From Geojedonia sp051814705 (lineage in GTDB: Bacteria > Bacteroidota > Bacteroidia > Flavobacteriales > Flavobacteriaceae): DNA of 64,000 bases. Made by a program: the position numbers and the translations under genes. This document shows, one piece after another, positions 9,350-16,422 of this stretch (positions are counted from its first letter, which is position 1; each line of letters begins with the position of its first letter). The notes beneath the pieces are model-generated. The model had not been told where the DNA came from. It saw only the letters and a program-made list of their open reading frames with translations, and made no database searches. The DNA is taken from assembly GCA_051814705.1 (NCBI GenBank), contig JBPWQW010000001.1, positions 1,240,001 through 1,304,000 on the forward strand. Direction: 5' to 3'.

Positions 9350-9814
9350 ATGCAAATCACTTTTCAGTCTTTATTTCAAAAAATCAAACAACCTTTTCAG
9401 CAAGGGTTAGGTATAAATGAAATAATTAAAGCTGTTATTGTGAGTTTACTGTTCACGATTATTCCTGTATTTGGTGTTACTACAATTCTTTTAACTTTTT
9501 TAGCAGTTAAATTCAAGCTTAATCTGCCAATTATGGTTGTAATCAGTTATGTGGCAAGCCCTTTACAGTTTCTGTTTTTCATGCCATTTATCCATGTAGG
9601 AGAGACCATTTTTAATACAAAACACACATTGTTAACGGTTGTAGAAATTAAAAATGCTTTTGAATCCTCGTTTTTTCACACTATAAAACAACTTATTTTC
9701 GAATTGGTTTGCGGAGTGAGTGGTTGGCTATTATTGGCGTTACCAATTGCTTTAATGAGTATCATATTAATCAATAAAATATACAATTCTAAAAATGAAG
9801 CAATTAAAAGTTAA
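9350..9814 (+). CDS. DUF2062 membrane protein
   Basis: 154 residues with three hydrophobic segments (about 26-50, 57-80 and 115-145). The pattern of a proline/glycine-rich first helix (IPVFGVTTILLTF), then LNLPIMVVISYVASPLQ, fits DUF2062, a small inner-membrane family of unknown role that is sometimes fused to glycosyltransferases. Here it is free-standing. Its final 20 bases overlap a possible 39-codon reading frame. Confidence 0.72.
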   Translation: MQITFQSLFQKIKQPFQQGLGINEIIKAVIVSLLFTIIPVFGVTTILLTFLAVKFKLNLPIMVVISYVASPLQFLFFMPFIHVGETIFNTKHTLLTVVEIKNAFESSFFHTIKQLIFELVCGVSGWLLLALPIALMSIILINKIYNSKNEAIKS

Positions 9815-9914
9815 AAACATTTTCATTTTCTTAGTGTTATTTCATGTGATAAATATGAGTCTGGCCAATAGGTATGATAAGGTTGAATTCGTAAAAAACT
9901 ATAACAATTTTTAA
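9795..9914 (+). CDS. Possible 39-residue secreted peptide
   Basis: A short frame (ATG at 9795, TAA at 9912) that overlaps the end of the DUF2062 gene. It encodes a basic start, then a hydrophobic stretch (IFIFLVLFHVINM) and SLA, which reads like a signal peptide, followed by only about 16 residues (NRYDKVEFVKNY). It could be a real small protein or the remnant of a longer exported one. There is no independent support beyond the signal-like composition. Confidence 0.25.
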   Translation: MKQLKVKNIFIFLVLFHVINMSLANRYDKVEFVKNYNNF

Positions 9915-9926
9915 AAAACTTACATA

Positions 9927-11333
9927 ATGAATACTATACAATTTTTTGGAGCCGATTGGTGTCCAGATTGCCAAAGAGCTAAAGCATATTTAAAAGAAAA
10001 TAACATCGATTTTAATTTTATAGATGTTGATTTAGATAAAGAGGCAACGGCTAGGGTTGAAGCCATAAACAATGGAAAACGAATAATTCCCACCATCATT
10101 ATTAATGATAAACCATTTACTAATCCTGATAATGCCATACTTGCAAATACATTGGGAATCAATAAAAATGGAAGAGTGGTACTCTATGGAGCAAACTGGT
10201 GTCCAGACTGTCAACGTGCGAAATCATATTTGCAGGACAATCATATCAATTTTCAATTTATTGAAGTAGATAAACACGATTGGGCTGCAAAATTGGTTGA
10301 AAAGACCAATAAAGGAAAACGCATTATCCCAACAATTTTCATAGATGATGTGTCGTATACCAATCCAGACAATGCTGTTTTGAAAGACGTTTTATCAATC
10401 GGTCATGAAACAGAAAAAACGGTATATGATAGTATTATTGTGGGAGCGGGTGCTGCTGGATTGACGGCTTCTATTTATATTCAAAGAGATCGATTTAATT
10501 CGTTAATCCTTGAAAAAAAGAACATTGGTGGTAATGCTTTTTTAACTGAAAAAATTGAAAATTACCCTGGTTTTACAACTATTTCTGGGCCTGAGCTTAC
10601 ACAAAAAATGGCAGAACAGGCTAAAACCTACGGGGCAAAAATTGAAACAGGAGTTTCTGTAAACGCCATTCAAAAAACAGGTAATACTTTTTCCGTAGCA
10701 ACCAATATGGGGCAATATGAAAGTAAAACCGTGGTATTGGCTTTGGGATCAACCTATCGTAAATTGGGAATTCCAAATGAAGAAGACCTAATTGGTGCCG
10801 GCATCCATTTTTGTGCGACTTGTGATGGTGCATTTTATAGAGATCGGGAGATTATTGTTATTGGTGGTGGAAATAGTGCTTTGGAAGAAGGGATTTTCCT
10901 CGCTAAATTTTGTAAAAAAGTTACCATTGTAAACCAAGGTAGTGAATTTACGGCATCACAGACTTATATCGAAAAGCTACCTTCAATTAAAAATATCGAA
11001 ACCCATATGAACAAGGAGTCTGTGGAGTTTATTAAAAATGAAAAAGGCAATTTTAAAGGGTTAAAGGTAAAAGATAGAAAAACTGGAGAAACACAAGAAT
11101 TATATGCCGACGGCACTTTTATATTCATTGGGCTTATTCCAAATACTGACAGTATAAAAGATTTAATCCAACTTAACGAACGAGGTTTTATCACCACAAC
11201 AGGATTGGCAGAGACCAGTGTAAAAGGCATATTTGCCGCTGGAGATTGTCGGGAAGGAGCCATTGCACAAGTAGCAGCTGCTACAGGAGAAGGTGTTTTG
11301 GCAAGTTATGGTGTACGCCAATATTTTAACTAG
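9927..11333 (+). CDS. Glutaredoxin-glutaredoxin-thioredoxin reductase fusion
   Basis: 468 residues. Residues 1-78 and 82-155 are two tandem glutaredoxin-like domains, each with W-C-P-D-C (Cys12/15 and Cys92/95) and the cis-proline block GKRIIPTI. From about 168 comes a full thioredoxin-reductase-type flavoprotein: FAD motif VGAGAAGL, redox pair C-A-T-C (Cys296/Cys299), NADPH motif GGGNSALEEG, and the C-terminal FAD block GIFAAGDC. The protein probably passes electrons from NADPH through the reductase to its own glutaredoxin domains. Substrate and partner are unknown. The fold assignments are seen directly; the electron path is inferred. Confidence 0.85.
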   Translation: MNTIQFFGADWCPDCQRAKAYLKENNIDFNFIDVDLDKEATARVEAINNGKRIIPTIIINDKPFTNPDNAILANTLGINKNGRVVLYGANWCPDCQRAKSYLQDNHINFQFIEVDKHDWAAKLVEKTNKGKRIIPTIFIDDVSYTNPDNAVLKDVLSIGHETEKTVYDSIIVGAGAAGLTASIYIQRDRFNSLILEKKNIGGNAFLTEKIENYPGFTTISGPELTQKMAEQAKTYGAKIETGVSVNAIQKTGNTFSVATNMGQYESKTVVLALGSTYRKLGIPNEEDLIGAGIHFCATCDGAFYRDREIIVIGGGNSALEEGIFLAKFCKKVTIVNQGSEFTASQTYIEKLPSIKNIETHMNKESVEFIKNEKGNFKGLKVKDRKTGETQELYADGTFIFIGLIPNTDSIKDLIQLNERGFITTTGLAETSVKGIFAAGDCREGAIAQVAAATGEGVLASYGVRQYFN

Positions 11334-11381
11334 AATGTTGATTTCATTCTGGTATTTCATAATCAGGAAAATTTAAATTCA

Positions 11382-11957
11382 ATGAAACTAAATAAGCAAT
11401 TTTTTTTCGTACTATTTTTAGTGTCAGCTCAGGGATTTTCACAATCTGAAGAAAGTACCCATAAGAAAAAAATAGAAATAGGTACGGAATTGCAACTATA
11501 CCCCGTTGGTTATATGCCAATGATAACTTCAAATATCTTCATAAAGGAAGATTGGGCACTTCGATTGAGATTGGGTGGTAATTTTGCAAATCGAAAAGAT
11601 TTTAGTGGGTTTAATGATGATGAAGTTGCCAAGGGTTTTGGAGGAAGTTTTGGATTGGTGAAATACGTTCCATATTGGAAAGGTAATTTTGTTTTTGGAG
11701 GGTCATTAGACACTTGGAATATGTGGACTAAATGGAAAGATGGCATAAACACGCCAAACCCAACATCTGGGACTACTTACAATTTAGTCATACAACCCTG
11801 GATGAATGCTGGCTATTTATATAATCTATCAAATAAATGGAATGCAGGTATTTCATTAGGTTTTGGAAGAGAAATAAATGTCATAACACGTGGCGAAAAT
11901 GTTGGGGAAGGTTGGATGGGTATTGCAACATTCTCATTGAATTATAGATTAAATTAA
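11382..11957 (+). CDS. Predicted small outer-membrane beta-barrel protein
   Basis: 191 residues with a signal peptide (cleavage near SAQGFSQ). The mature part has alternating strands with Gly/aromatic residues (LGGNFANRKDF, FGREINVITRGE, GIATFSLNYRLN) and ends in an aromatic/Asn pattern typical of an eight-stranded barrel. No family name was recognised. A weak AT-rich hairpin (11956-11978) lies at the stop. Confidence 0.6.
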   Translation: MKLNKQFFFVLFLVSAQGFSQSEESTHKKKIEIGTELQLYPVGYMPMITSNIFIKEDWALRLRLGGNFANRKDFSGFNDDEVAKGFGGSFGLVKYVPYWKGNFVFGGSLDTWNMWTKWKDGINTPNPTSGTTYNLVIQPWMNAGYLYNLSNKWNAGISLGFGREINVITRGENVGEGWMGIATFSLNYRLN

Positions 11958-12098
11958 GAATTATTTTTATGAATTCTTGTCTGTAAAACCCATGTTTTAA
12001 AATGTTTAAACCAATTAACTACTCTAGGAATATTCTAAACCCCAATAACCTCGCGATGCTTTTTACTGATTTTTTTTTTATAATATTTAGTTAAATAC

Positions 12099-12378
12099 TT
12101 ACTTAATTGTTTTTAATTTGTAAATGGCTAACAATGCTAGTATTACAGCTATAATTACTAATGTAATAATAGGCTCTGGTCTTGCAAAAAATACCAATGC
12201 TAAAGCTGTTATCATGGTAATTAATAAAAAAGAAAAGGCTATTTTTCCAATAGTTTTGTTCTTATTGATTGCAAAAACTAGAAATACTTTGTGGTTTTCC
12301 TATTAATTTAGGTATTGCAAAAAAGGTCATTACAAGTATTATTATAATATTGATAATTTGATCTTTGATGTTTTTCAT
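12099..12378 (-). pseudogene. Decayed DoxX-like membrane protein gene
   Basis: The ATG at 12378 lies 1 base after the stop of the DsbA-like gene. It encodes MKNIKDQIINIIIILV, then FFAIPKLIGKPQS, which resembles the start of DoxX-like proteins, and stops after 37 codons. A second frame then continues with INKNKTIGKIAFSFL, ALALVFFARPEPI and IIAVILALLAIYKL, matching the last helices of such proteins, to TAA at 12099. The 280-base span is not a multiple of three. Typical family members are about 115-130 residues, so roughly 30 middle residues appear deleted as well as a frameshift. Confidence 0.6.
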
Positions 12379-12379
12379 T

Positions 12380-13030
12380 TTATTTATTATTTTTAATTGC
12401 TTCAGTTAGAACTTGTTTAAATACGTCAATATGTTGTGCTCCTGTAACAGCACTTTTTCTATTAAAAACTATAGTTGGAACGGAGTTTACACCTAGATTT
12501 TTCCAATAAGCTTCTTTGCTTCTTACCTCGTAACGTGCTTCATCGCTATCTAATTTAGCCAAAGCTTCTTCAGCATTTAAGCCTACATCCAGTAAAGCTT
12601 GTTTTAAAATAGATCTTTTAGATACATCTTTTCGTTCACTAAAAAATGCTGTTGTTAAGCGCATATTTAATTCGGTCTGTTTTCCAAAGTCTTTGGCAAA
12701 ATCTAGTAGTATGTGTGCGTCAAAGGTGTTTCCCATACGCATATCGTCATAATAATCGAATGTGAACCCTAGTTCGGCACCGGTTTCTGTCATGAACTTT
12801 TGTGATTTTTTTTGCTGCTCTATACTAGAACCGTATTTTTCTGCAATATGTTCTTGTACATTTTGACCTTCCACGGGCATATTTGGATTTAACTCAAAAG
12901 GTTGCCATTCAATTTCTACTTGGTCTTGAATGTCTAGTTCTGAAATGGCTTTTTCCAAGCGTTTGTAACCGATGGTACACCAAGGGCATACTACATCTGA
13001 AACGATATCTATTTTTAATTTCTCTTTCAT
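12380..13030 (-). CDS. DsbA-family (FrnE-like) oxidoreductase
   Basis: 216 residues, no signal peptide, so cytoplasmic. Cys15-P-W-C18 follows a beta strand at the N-terminus (VSDVVCPWC). The NPNMPVEGQNVQEHIAEKYG block and the C-terminal VNSVPTIVFNRK with cis-proline are typical of the DsbA/FrnE/2-hydroxychromene-2-carboxylate isomerase family. It probably acts on thiols or isomerises small molecules. Position between an MFS exporter and a DoxX-like remnant, downstream of a tetR gene, suggests that it belongs to a stress- or drug-response cassette. Confidence 0.85.
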   Translation of the reverse strand: MKEKLKIDIVSDVVCPWCTIGYKRLEKAISELDIQDQVEIEWQPFELNPNMPVEGQNVQEHIAEKYGSSIEQQKKSQKFMTETGAELGFTFDYYDDMRMGNTFDAHILLDFAKDFGKQTELNMRLTTAFFSERKDVSKRSILKQALLDVGLNAEEALAKLDSDEARYEVRSKEAYWKNLGVNSVPTIVFNRKSAVTGAQHIDVFKQVLTEAIKNNK

Positions 13031-13107
13031 TTTATAAGAATTTTTAAATCGACCTTCCCAAGTTTTAGGCGTAAGGTTTCATGTTATTATTAATATTTTA
13101 AAACGAC

Positions 13108-14286
13108 TTAGGCATGCGCCTGTCGCTTTCTAGTTTCGTAATGAGCAATAGCAACTGCAGCAATTATAGAGACTACCATTACAAGTAAGGCAGCAGATGA
13201 ATAAATAATATAAGAATTGTAGTTTTCTAAAAGTTGCCCATTTATTTGTGTGCCCAGTGCTGCGCCTAAAAACAAATTAAATGATGCTAATGACATCACT
13301 GTTCCTTTCATTCCTGACAATTCTTCCTGAACCGTAGCTAGAAGTGTGGATTGAAAAAATATAAAAGTTATACCCAATCCGAATAGCCCAATTCCCAAAA
13401 TAATAATATTGCTTGAAAACGCTAGAATACTTAAAGCAGTAAAGCCTATAAATCCAGTAGCTACTAAAAATCCATTTTTTAATCGTTTTCTAAATTGTGG
13501 CGCTACTCGTCCTCCATAAACAGTTCCAACGCCATAAAGTGATAATAGAAACCCAACAATAAACACATTATAACCAGTCCGTTCCATTGTGGTTATTCCT
13601 GTGTATGTGAAGCATCCAAGGATGGCAAATCCCATAAAAAATATAAGACTAATCTTAGTCATAAACCGGCCATTTGAAAGCGCAATTTTATAAGAAGCAA
13701 AAATCTTTAACTCCTTGGTTACGGGTTTGTCTTTTACTAAGGTTTTTAGCATCACTATCGCCAATATAAACTCGGCAACGCCATAAAGTAAGTATACCAT
13801 TCTCCATGACCCAAAATACGCTATGGTGCCACCTATTGCAGTAGCCATTGCGCCTCCTAAAAAGGCTATTCCAAGTACCTTTCCAATAGCCTTTTGTCTG
13901 TTTTCATTATCGTGCATTTCTCCAACAAGTGCTATTGACACGGGAAGAATTCCCGCTCCAAATAAACCATTCATCGCTCTAAAAAACACTAAAGAGGGCA
14001 GGTTAAAAGACATTGCCCCGAGTATACTGAATATTGATGTCCCAACAATTGCGATATTAATAACCCTAACTTTTCCATAACGATCCGCAAGGGGGCCAAA
14101 TATTAGTGTAAATATCCCAAACGCCAACATATACGATGTCACTGATAGGGCGGCGGCACTTACCGTTAAACCTAAATCTTTTGCGATATCATTAATTAAT
14201 GTTGCGGCTGCGAGATTGTCACCATTTGCGAGGAAAGTGGCTGCTCCAAGCAATACTATAGTCAGCCTCTTATTTTTATCATTCAT
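13108..14286 (-). CDS. MFS transporter, drug-exporter type
   Basis: 392 residues with 12 predicted transmembrane helices. LIFGPLADRYGKVRVIN between helices 2 and 3 is the MFS signature loop, and VSAAALSVTSYMLAFGI fits the drug:H+ antiporter branch. It lies downstream of tetR and upstream of the DsbA-like gene on the same strand. A palindrome at 14488-14503 upstream, matching one upstream of tetR, suggests repression by that TetR. The substrate cannot be inferred. Confidence 0.88.
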   Translation of the reverse strand: MNDKNKRLTIVLLGAATFLANGDNLAAATLINDIAKDLGLTVSAAALSVTSYMLAFGIFTLIFGPLADRYGKVRVINIAIVGTSIFSILGAMSFNLPSLVFFRAMNGLFGAGILPVSIALVGEMHDNENRQKAIGKVLGIAFLGGAMATAIGGTIAYFGSWRMVYLLYGVAEFILAIVMLKTLVKDKPVTKELKIFASYKIALSNGRFMTKISLIFFMGFAILGCFTYTGITTMERTGYNVFIVGFLLSLYGVGTVYGGRVAPQFRKRLKNGFLVATGFIGFTALSILAFSSNIIILGIGLFGLGITFIFFQSTLLATVQEELSGMKGTVMSLASFNLFLGAALGTQINGQLLENYNSYIIYSSAALLVMVVSIIAAVAIAHYETRKRQAHA

Positions 14287-14487
14287 TCTATTTTTTTAAT
14301 AATTTGTATACTGTGTTTTATCGAATTTTATATCTGAAGTATTTGGATACCTTACTGTTAATTTGATCATGTTTTAATTTTGGTTTCGTATTGGTATTCA
14401 CGTTTTTAGTCATCTCTATATGATTCCATCAAAGTAAATTGCAAAGGATTTCTACTTTATGTTTCAAATTTTTAATTATTGTTATAG

Positions 14488-14503
14488 CTAAACAGGCGTT
14501 TAG
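14488..14503. promoter_or_regulatory. Candidate TetR operator upstream of the MFS gene
   Basis: CTAAACAGGCGTTTAG is an inverted repeat with 6-bp arms. It agrees in 13 of 16 positions with CTAAACAAACGGTTAG at 15109, upstream of tetR. This one lies in the 236-base gap between tetR and the MFS gene. Confidence 0.5.
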
Positions 14504-14522
14504 TTATTCAGTAAATTTTTTT

Positions 14523-15086
14523 TTAAATATTTTTAAAGGTCATTTCTATGTAGTCTTCAATTTCTTTTTGTGTGTTTAATTTGGTAGCAGTAGCAAGGCC
14601 GTGCTTTGCTATGGCCAAAAAATTAGCCTGTTTTAAAATAGTGTCTTCATCTTTTGAAGGATCCATTTTTAATTTTTCGATGAATAAATTTTTTATAGTA
14701 TCCATAAATAAAGTGATCTGTTCCTGTATCAATGGGTCATCACTTTCTGAAAATTCGTTGTACGTATTTGTCAATAAACATCCTTTTTCATTGCCTTCTT
14801 CATCGCAATGATTTACAGTGTCATAAAAAAACTGCTTGATGTCTTCCACACCACTTGAAGCATTTTTAAATTTTTCAAACATCGCATGCGTTTTAGTTTT
14901 ATAACGTTTAAGGCTTTCAAGGAAAACTCCATGCTTGCTACCAAAACTAGAATAAATAGAAAACTTATTGATTCCCATTTCTTTTTCAAGCAGGTTCATC
15001 GATGTATTTTCATAGCCATTACGCCAAAATAAATGCATCGCCTTATCAATAACCTCTTCTTCTTTATATCCCTTTTTTCTTGCCAT
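14523..15086 (-). CDS. TetR/AcrR-family transcriptional regulator
   Basis: 187 residues. The N-terminal DNA-binding domain is clear: DKAMHLFWRNGYENTSMN, then LEKEMGINKFSIYSSFGSK as helix-turn-helix. The C-terminal ligand domain has ENTYNEF-like acidic parts and the block GCLLTN common in the family. It probably represses the MFS-DsbA-DoxX genes that follow on the same strand and itself, since similar palindromes precede both tetR and the MFS gene. The ligand is unknown. Confidence 0.87.
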   Translation of the reverse strand: MARKKGYKEEEVIDKAMHLFWRNGYENTSMNLLEKEMGINKFSIYSSFGSKHGVFLESLKRYKTKTHAMFEKFKNASSGVEDIKQFFYDTVNHCDEEGNEKGCLLTNTYNEFSESDDPLIQEQITLFMDTIKNLFIEKLKMDPSKDEDTILKQANFLAIAKHGLATATKLNTQKEIEDYIEMTFKNI

Positions 15087-15108
15087 TATTTTTAATTACA
15101 GCACAAAA

Positions 15109-15124
15109 CTAAACAAACGGTTAG
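15109..15124. promoter_or_regulatory. Candidate TetR operator upstream of tetR
   Basis: CTAAACAAACGGTTAG is an imperfect palindrome 23 bases upstream of the tetR start codon. It matches the palindrome at 14488-14503, as expected for autoregulation. Confidence 0.5.
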
Positions 15125-15372
15125 AAATAATTAAACATTAAACATTTAATTTACTAGTTTGAATATGAATTGAAACGGTATCGTTTGAGATCAAGCCAAT
15201 TTCTGAACTGGTTGATTCGATGTCCCAAGTGGTTATTCACCATAATTATATAACTGTAATGATTATAAACGGGACTGGAAGGAAGAATCTCTTGAACAGA
15301 CTTCTATTAATTAACATCCCAAAATAGATCACCACTATGGTTCAATAAAAGTTAATTGAAAGTTAAAATATA

Positions 15373-15386
15373 TAAGCATTTGCTTA
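15373..15386. promoter_or_regulatory. Candidate ArsR-type operator of the mer operon
   Basis: TAAGCATTTGCTTA is a perfect 6-2-6 inverted repeat. ArsR/SmtB regulators bind such sites. It overlaps the -33 box of the mer promoter, and the half-site TTTGCTTAA recurs 28 bases later (15407), overlapping the -7 box and the likely transcription start. Binding would block transcription in the absence of metal. Confidence 0.6.
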
Positions 15387-15410
15387 AATACGTAATTAAT
15401 TATATATTTG
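15379..15410 (+). promoter_or_regulatory. mer operon promoter, Bacteroidetes type
   Basis: TTTG at 15379 and TATATTTG at 15403 (TAnnTTTG) are separated by 20 bases. The arsR start codon follows 19 bases after the -7 box, so the leader would be very short. Confidence 0.6.
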
Positions 15411-15429
15411 CTTAACAAAACGTAATACT

Positions 15430-15801
15430 ATGAAATTAGAAATATCCTGTACCCGAGCGGAAGCCAACCACAAGCAACTGTTAAATTGTATGTCCACACT
15501 AAATAGTATGGTCATTAGTTTTGAAAAAACGTCCAAGCTTTTATCTATTGCAGGCAATGAGGTACGGTTAAAAATTTTGTACTTATTAAATATGGAGAAT
15601 GAATTATGCCCTTGCGATTTAGCCGACATTCTTAAAATGAGTGTTCCTGCAATATCACAGCACATTCGAAAAATTAAGGACGCGGGAATTATTACTGCCA
15701 GACGGGATGGGCAAACGCTTTACTATTCTCTAAACGAGGATGAAACCGATATTTTGAATAGTATTTTCCAGTCCATCAAATTAGATAGAAAAATAGCATA
15801 A
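15430..15801 (+). CDS. ArsR/SmtB-family metalloregulator of the mer operon
   Basis: 123 residues with a winged helix: AGNEVRLKILYLL, then ADILKMSVPAISQHIRKIK as recognition helix, then the wing ARRDGQTLYYSL. Cys60 and Cys62 in ELCPCDL match the position of the alpha-3 metal site (ELCVCDL type) of CadC/ArsR proteins; Cys7 and Cys20 may contribute. It lies 9 bases before merTP, so it probably represses the operon until Hg(II) binds. The classical mer regulator is MerR; an ArsR-type replacement is seen here. Confidence 0.85.
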   Translation: MKLEISCTRAEANHKQLLNCMSTLNSMVISFEKTSKLLSIAGNEVRLKILYLLNMENELCPCDLADILKMSVPAISQHIRKIKDAGIITARRDGQTLYYSLNEDETDILNSIFQSIKLDRKIA

Positions 15802-15810
15802 ATTATAACA

Positions 15811-16422
15811 ATGAGTACAGAAAAAACATCAAAAAAGGCAGCATATACAGGTTTGTTTGCTGCCGTTGCAGCATCGTCTTGCTGCATACCACCCGTTATT
15901 GCATTAATAGCTGGAGTAGGCGGAGGTGCATCCGCTTTATCTTGGATGGAACCTTTTAGACCCTATTTAATTGGTGTCGCTATCGTCGCTATTGGCTATG
16001 CGTGGTATAATTATCTAAAACCTAAAAATGCTGATGATTGTGGTTGTGAAGTAGATGCAAAACCGAAATGGTTTCAAACCAAAGGGTTTTTAATAGGCAT
16101 TACACTATTTGCAGCAATCTCTATTAGTTTCCCTTATTATGCGCACCTCTTTTACCCTGACAACAAAAAAGAGGTGGTTATAGTCAACCAATCCAATATT
16201 CAAACGGTGAATTTTGACTTAAAAGGAATGACGTGTTCAGCATGTGAAGAACATGTTAAGCATGCCGTAAATGAATTGGATGGGATTGTACATGTAGATG
16301 TTTCATATGAGCGTTCAAATACCGAAGTTAAATTTGATAACACAAAAACAACTAAAGAAGCTATTATTAAAGCTATAGATGGGACAGGTTATAAAATAGT
16401 TAATAAAGAAAACGGTGAGTAA
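15811..16422 (+). CDS. merTP: Mercuric transport fusion protein MerTP
   Basis: 203 residues. The N-terminal part is MerT-like: three hydrophobic helices (about 11-35, 48-68, 92-112) with the Cys24-Cys25 pair in helix 1 and Cys77/Cys79 (DDCGCE) in the loop. After a linker, residues 133-198 form a MerP-like heavy-metal-associated domain with GMTCSAC (Cys142, Cys145). MerT carries Hg(II) across the inner membrane and MerP delivers it; here both are in one chain. It overlaps merA by 8 bases. Confidence 0.9.
   Translation: MSTEKTSKKAAYTGLFAAVAASSCCIPPVIALIAGVGGGASALSWMEPFRPYLIGVAIVAIGYAWYNYLKPKNADDCGCEVDAKPKWFQTKGFLIGITLFAAISISFPYYAHLFYPDNKKEVVIVNQSNIQTVNFDLKGMTCSACEEHVKHAVNELDGIVHVDVSYERSNTEVKFDNTKTTKEAIIKAIDGTGYKIVNKENGE

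Larger units (their letters stand above)
15125..15429. other. Intergenic region between tetR and the mer operon
   Basis: No gene seen. The tetR-side half holds the operator-like palindrome ending at 15124. The right-hand end holds the mer promoter and ArsR-type operator (15373-15410). The middle (15180-15360) shows no recognisable feature. Confidence 0.6.

Noticed and set aside
12124..12306. 60-codon plus-strand frame
   Set aside because: It is antisense to the decayed DoxX-like gene, which explains the coding-like pattern on the other strand.
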